A DNA stretch of 9,365 nt from NCBI GenBank assembly GCA_023423605.1, contig JAFAFF010000212.1, positions 1-9,365 on the forward strand. The letters are read 5' to 3'. The notes beneath the pieces are model-generated. The model was not told where the DNA came from. It searched no databases and was given only the letters and a program-made list of their open reading frames with translations. The stretch's first letter is position 1, and every line of letters starts with the position of its first letter. The translations under genes were made by a program, and so were the position numbers. The stretch comes from Pseudomonadota bacterium. Lineage in GTDB: Bacteria > Pseudomonadota > Gammaproteobacteria > Xanthomonadales > Xanthomonadaceae. Below are positions 6,398-9,365 of this stretch, one piece after another.

Positions 6398-6964
6398 TTA
6401 TTTGACGCGTGCGGAGTATTCGCCCGAGCGCGTATCGACACGGATGATTTCGTCCTGGTTGACAAACAGCGGCACGCGGACCACCGCGCCGGTTTCCAGG
6501 GTAGCCGGCTTGCCACCGCCGCCGGAGGTATCGCCGCGCACGCCCGGATCGGTCTCGGTGATCTTCAGCTCCACGAAGTTCGGCGGCTGCACGAAGATCG
6601 GCTCGCCATTCCACAGCGTGACCACGCACGATTCTTCACCCTTCAGCCACTTCTCCGCCCCGCCCATGCCCGCCTTGGTGGCCTGGACCTGTTCGAAGCT
6701 TTCCGGGTCCATGAAGTGCCAGTACTCGCCATCGCTGTACATGTAGTTCATGTCGGTGTCCACGACATCGGCCGCATCCAGCGAATCGGTCGACTTCATG
6801 GTCACTTCCTGCGTCCGGCCATCCTTGATCAGGCGGTACTTGACGCGCGTGAAGGCCTGACCCTTGCCCGGCTTGACGTATTCGGTGTCGATGATCACGG
6901 CCGGTTGGTTGTTGACCAGGATCTTCATCCCGTTCTTGACGTCGTTCATGCCGTAGCTGGCCAT
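6398..6964 (-). CDS. efp: translation elongation factor P
   Basis: The protein has 188 residues, the standard EF-P length. ATG 6964 is preceded by AGGAG with a 7-nt spacer. EF-P binds between the P and E sites of the ribosome and rescues stalls at proline runs. The three-domain layout is visible: a KOW-like N-terminal domain (about 1-65), then two OB-type domains ending in the conserved [20 protein letters not shown] segment. The loop KPGKGQAF places a lysine at position 34, the residue that receives beta-lysine from EpmA in the EpmA/EpmB pathway. The epmB gene is divergent next door, which supports this modification rather than rhamnosylation, where an arginine would be expected. A longer in-frame reading through 8449 is antisense to epmB and is an artefact. 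Confidence 0.98.
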   Translation of the reverse strand: MASYGMNDVKNGMKILVNNQPAVIIDTEYVKPGKGQAFTRVKYRLIKDGRTQEVTMKSTDSLDAADVVDTDMNYMYSDGEYWHFMDPESFEQVQATKAGMGGAEKWLKGEESCVVTLWNGEPIFVQPPNFVELKITETDPGVRGDTSGGGGKPATLETGAVVRVPLFVNQDEIIRVDTRSGEYSARVK

Positions 6965-6987
6965 GCGTAAACTCCTGAGTGGCAGAA

Positions 6988-7003
6988 CGCCGCACGTGCG
7001 GCG
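6988..7003. repeat. 16-bp perfect palindrome in the efp leader
   Basis: CGCCGCACGTGCGGCG is a perfect palindrome 24-39 nt before the efp start codon. It could be a dimer-protein operator or, in the efp leader RNA, a short hairpin upstream of the Shine-Dalgarno. Its role is not known. Confidence 0.5.
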
Positions 7004-7021
7004 AGCCGGATAGAATGGAAA

Positions 7022-7052
7022 GCCCACCGGTGGCCGGTGGGCGACTGTTTTT
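7022..7052 (+). terminator. hairpin plus T-run just upstream of epmB
   Basis: The arms GCCCACCGG (7022-7030) and CCGGTGGGC (7034-7042) form a perfect 9-bp stem with a TGG loop. Five T residues follow at 7048-7052 after a short spacer. On the plus strand this looks like an intrinsic terminator, yet it lies only 8 nt before the epmB start and no plus-strand gene precedes it. It may block antisense reading out of the efp region or act as an epmB leader structure. Confidence 0.5.
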
Positions 7053-7060
7053 CTGCCCTC

Positions 7061-8104
7061 ATGATAACCGCAGGCCCCCTGTCCATGCAGCTCTCCGCCA
7101 CCTCCCGGCCCGTTTCCCTGTTGCCCGTCGCTTCGCGCTGGCAGCAGCTCTGGCGACAGGCGATCCGCGACCCCGGCGAGCTGCTGGCGCGACTGGACCT
7201 GCAGCCGGCGGCGCTGGGCGTCTCCGAGGCGGCCCTGCAGCAGTTCGCGCTGCGCGTGCCGGAAGGTTTCGTCGCCCGCATGCGCCCGGGCGACCCGGCC
7301 GATCCGCTGCTGCGCCAGGTGCTGCCGATCGACGCGGAAATGCGCCCGGCCGAAGGCTTCGGCTTCGATGCGGTGGGCGACGGCGCGGCCAAGAAAGCCA
7401 CCGGCGTCATCCAGAAATACCGTGGCCGGGCACTGCTGGTGGCCACCGGCAGCTGCGCCATCAACTGCCGCTACTGCTTCCGGCGGCATTTCGATTACGG
7501 TGCGGAAAATGCCGCGCGCGGCGGCTGGCGCGAAGCGGTACAGGCCATCGCCGACGATCCGGACATCGATGAAGTCATCCTGTCCGGCGGCGACCCGCTG
7601 TCGCTGGCCACCCACAAGCTGGCCGAACTCACCGATGCGCTGCGTGGCATCACGCACCTGCGCCGCCTGCGCATCCATACCCGCCTGCCCATCGTGCTGC
7701 CCGAGCGCGTGGACGATGAACTGATCGCCTGGCTGGCCGGGCTGCCGTGGCCGTTGGCCGTGGTGGTGCACGCCAACCACGCGAACGAGTTCGACGCCGG
7801 CGTGGACGCGGCGATGGCACGCCTGCGCGTGACCGGCGCGCAATTGCTGAACCAGGCGGTGCTGCTGCGCGGCGTCAACGACGATGTGGACGCGCTGCAG
7901 GCCCTGAGCGAACGCAGCTTCGCCGCCGGCGTGCTGCCCTATTACCTGCACCAGCTGGACCGGGTGCAGGGCGTGGCCCATTTCGAAGTGGACGATGCCA
8001 CCGCCAAGGCACTGGTGCGTGCCCTGACCGCGCGCCTGTCCGGCTACCTGGTGCCGCGGCTGGTCCGCGAACTGCCCGGCGACCCCAGCAAGCGCCCCCT
8101 CTGA
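7061..8104 (+). CDS. epmB: EF-P beta-lysylation protein EpmB (lysine 2,3-aminomutase family)
   Basis: The protein has 347 residues from ATG 7061; ATG 7085 (339 residues) is an alternative, and neither has a good Shine-Dalgarno. The in-frame GTG at 7037 lies inside a hairpin and is rejected. It is a radical SAM enzyme: C132, C136 and C139 form the CxxxCxxC cluster motif (CAINCRYC), and SGGDPL at 175-180 fits the SAM-binding region. PYYLHQLD at 293-300, HF at 307-308 and the PSK lysine K344 fit the PLP-binding part of lysine 2,3-aminomutases. EpmB turns (S)-alpha-lysine into (R)-beta-lysine, which EpmA joins to Lys34 of EF-P. At about 340 residues it has the length of EpmB rather than the longer clostridial KamA. 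The divergent position beside efp supports the call. No epmA is in the window. Confidence 0.95.
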   Translation: MITAGPLSMQLSATSRPVSLLPVASRWQQLWRQAIRDPGELLARLDLQPAALGVSEAALQQFALRVPEGFVARMRPGDPADPLLRQVLPIDAEMRPAEGFGFDAVGDGAAKKATGVIQKYRGRALLVATGSCAINCRYCFRRHFDYGAENAARGGWREAVQAIADDPDIDEVILSGGDPLSLATHKLAELTDALRGITHLRRLRIHTRLPIVLPERVDDELIAWLAGLPWPLAVVVHANHANEFDAGVDAAMARLRVTGAQLLNQAVLLRGVNDDVDALQALSERSFAAGVLPYYLHQLDRVQGVAHFEVDDATAKALVRALTARLSGYLVPRLVRELPGDPSKRPL

Positions 8105-8155
8105 AAAAGGGGGACGGAGGGCGTTAATTCCAGTTAACCGCCTCCGTCCCCTTTC
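8105..8155. terminator. two-way terminator between epmB and the GGDEF-EAL gene
   Basis: GGGGACGGAGG (8110-8120) pairs perfectly with CCTCCGTCCCC (8141-8151). The stem extends by a G-T pair and two A-T pairs, and an inner stem GTTAA/TTAAC (8123-8127 with 8134-8138) closes the loop. The plus strand reads A-run, stem, then TTT; the minus strand reads stem then five T. It can end epmB from the left and the GGDEF-EAL gene from the right. The right arm is inside the coding end of the latter. Confidence 0.8.
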
Positions 8156-9365
8156 TGGATCAGGCGCACGATGTCGGTGGCGTTGACTGGGTGGCTCAGC
8201 CAGTAGCCCTGGGCCAGGTCGCAGCCGCGCTGGCTCAGCAGGTCGAACTGGACTTCCTGTTCGATGCCTTCTGCCACCACGGTGATGCCCAACGCGTGGG
8301 CCATGGCGATGATGGCGGTGGTCAGCGCCAGGTCGTCCGGATCGCGCTGCATGTCGGCCACGAAGCTCTTGTCGATCTTCACCCCGTCCACCGGCACCTG
8401 GCGCAGGTGGCTCAGCCCTGAAAAGCCGGTGCCGAAGTCGTCCAGCCACACCTTCACCCCGGTACGGTGCAGCTTGTCCAGCAACTGCGCGGCCAGCATT
8501 TCATCGCCAATCACCGCCGTTTCCGTCAGTTCCAGGTGCAGGCGCGATGCCGGCAGCCCGGATTCCTGCAGGCAGCGCGCCACCAGTTCGGGCAGCTCGC
8601 CGCCACGCAGCTGCCGCGGCGATACGTTCACCGAAACGAACAGGCCTTCGCGCTCGCGCGGATGGGGCCACTGCGCGGCCTCCATGCACGCCGCGCGCAG
8701 CACCTTCGGGCCGATCTGTTCGATCAGCCCGCTCTGCTCGGCCACTTCGATGAACACCGAGGGCGGAATCGCCCCCAGGCTCGGATGCTGCCAGCGCAGC
8801 AGGGTTTCCACGCCCACCAGGCGGCGGTCGCAGGTGCGGTAGATCGGCTGGTACACCAGCCGCAGCTCGCCCCGTTCCCAGGCACCGCGCAGCTCCTGCT
8901 CCATGTGCACGCGCCGTTCCACCGCGTGGTCCATCGCCCGGCTGTAGTACCGGTGGCAGTTCTTGCCTGCCATCTTCGCCTGGTACATGGCGATGTCGCC
9001 ATTCTTCAACAGCACGCTCGCGTCGGCCGCATCGTCGGGGTACAGGGTGACGCCGATGGAGGCGCCCAGGAACAGTTGCTTGCCCTGCACGATCAACGGT
9101 TCGCGCAGGTCGCACACCAGTTGTTCGGCAAGCGTGCGCGCACGCGCGGCGACATCCCCTTCGCCGAGCAGGATCACGAACTCATCGCCACCGAAACGGG
9201 CCAGCAGCGCATCGTCGCCGCCCACCCGTTTCATCGCGCTGCCGATGCGCTGCGCGAACTGCAGCAGCGCCTCGTCGCCGGCCTCATGGCCAAGGGTATC
9301 GTTGACCCGCTTGAAATCGTCCATGTCGGCGAACAACAGCGCCAACCGCTGACCGGACGCACGCG
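8134..9365 (-). CDS. GGDEF-EAL cyclic-di-GMP protein (N-terminus beyond the window)
   Basis: The gene is read leftwards and enters from the right edge, so the N-terminal sensory part and the first GGDEF residues are missing; about 410 residues are visible. Positions count from the TTG codon at 9345. The GGDEF domain (to about 135) keeps [12 protein letters not shown] and an intact GGDEF at 52-56, but no RxxD inhibitory site precedes it. The EAL domain (about 145-395) has ETL in place of EAL (E180) and the other expected residues: N240, E272 in LELTET, D302/D303 in DDFGTG, K323 in KID, E359 in AEGIE, and Q379 in QGYW. Both synthesis of c-di-GMP from GTP and its hydrolysis to pGpG therefore look possible; which dominates cannot be told. 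The last residues KGDGGG are encoded by the terminator arm. Transcription converges on epmB. Confidence 0.94.
   Translation of the reverse strand, partial: RASGQRLALLFADMDDFKRVNDTLGHEAGDEALLQFAQRIGSAMKRVGGDDALLARFGGDEFVILLGEGDVAARARTLAEQLVCDLREPLIVQGKQLFLGASIGVTLYPDDAADASVLLKNGDIAMYQAKMAGKNCHRYYSRAMDHAVERRVHMEQELRGAWERGELRLVYQPIYRTCDRRLVGVETLLRWQHPSLGAIPPSVFIEVAEQSGLIEQIGPKVLRAACMEAAQWPHPREREGLFVSVNVSPRQLRGGELPELVARCLQESGLPASRLHLELTETAVIGDEMLAAQLLDKLHRTGVKVWLDDFGTGFSGLSHLRQVPVDGVKIDKSFVADMQRDPDDLALTTAIIAMAHALGITVVAEGIEQEVQFDLLSQRGCDLAQGYWLSHPVNATDIVRLIQKGDGGG

Noticed and set aside
6965..8449. Long minus-strand open frame continuing upstream of efp (683 codons)
   Set aside because: It is the efp frame read on through the region antisense to epmB. 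The radical SAM gene on the plus strand and the clear efp start at 6964 explain the region; open antisense frames are common in GC-rich DNA.

Overview
The window is GC-rich, tightly packed chromosomal DNA of a gammaproteobacterium, most likely Stenotrophomonas or a close Xanthomonadaceae relative. This rests on protein style, on the gene neighbourhoods (a dihydroorotase gene overlapping an M23 peptidase gene; mtaD-ubiG-HAD phosphatase; divergent efp/epmB), and on two repeats that fit the GTAG-type (SMAG-like) REP elements described from Stenotrophomonas. There are nine protein genes. The first lacks its 5' part and the last lacks its N-terminal coding part. No rRNA, tRNA, CRISPR, phage or insertion sequence is visible.

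Layout. 1-1119 (+): the end of a dihydroorotase gene overlaps by one base the start of an exported M23 peptidase gene. 1120-1310: intergenic, with two hairpins. 1311-2477 (+): an exported alginate-lyase-family protein, apparently a single-gene unit. 2534-6088 (-): four co-directional genes, transcribed right to left: TRZ/ATZ-type deaminase (mtaD-like), ubiG, a HAD phosphatase (Gph/MupP type), and a squalene/phytoene-synthase-fold protein. Their gaps are 48, 10 and 17 nt. 6089-6397: intergenic, with two GTAG repeats. 6398-6964 (-) efp and 7061-8104 (+) epmB are divergent across a roughly 100-nt region rich in inverted repeats. 8134 to the right edge (-): a GGDEF-EAL protein, convergent with epmB and sharing a two-way terminator with it.

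How the genes work together. The clearest link is efp with epmB: EpmB makes the beta-lysine that EpmA attaches to EF-P, and the target Lys34 is present here. The four-gene unit combines methylthioadenosine deamination, ubiquinone methylation, a small phosphatase and a synthase-fold protein. Its mtaD-ubiG-phosphatase order is the one I recall from Pseudomonas, where the phosphatase is MupP of peptidoglycan recycling. That makes MupP a serious alternative to phosphoglycolate phosphatase.

I see no convincing new multi-gene system. The items most worth checking are the synthase-fold protein without clear catalytic motifs, the solitary polysaccharide-lyase-family enzyme, the hairpin plus T-run just before epmB, and the terminator that also encodes a protein C-terminus.
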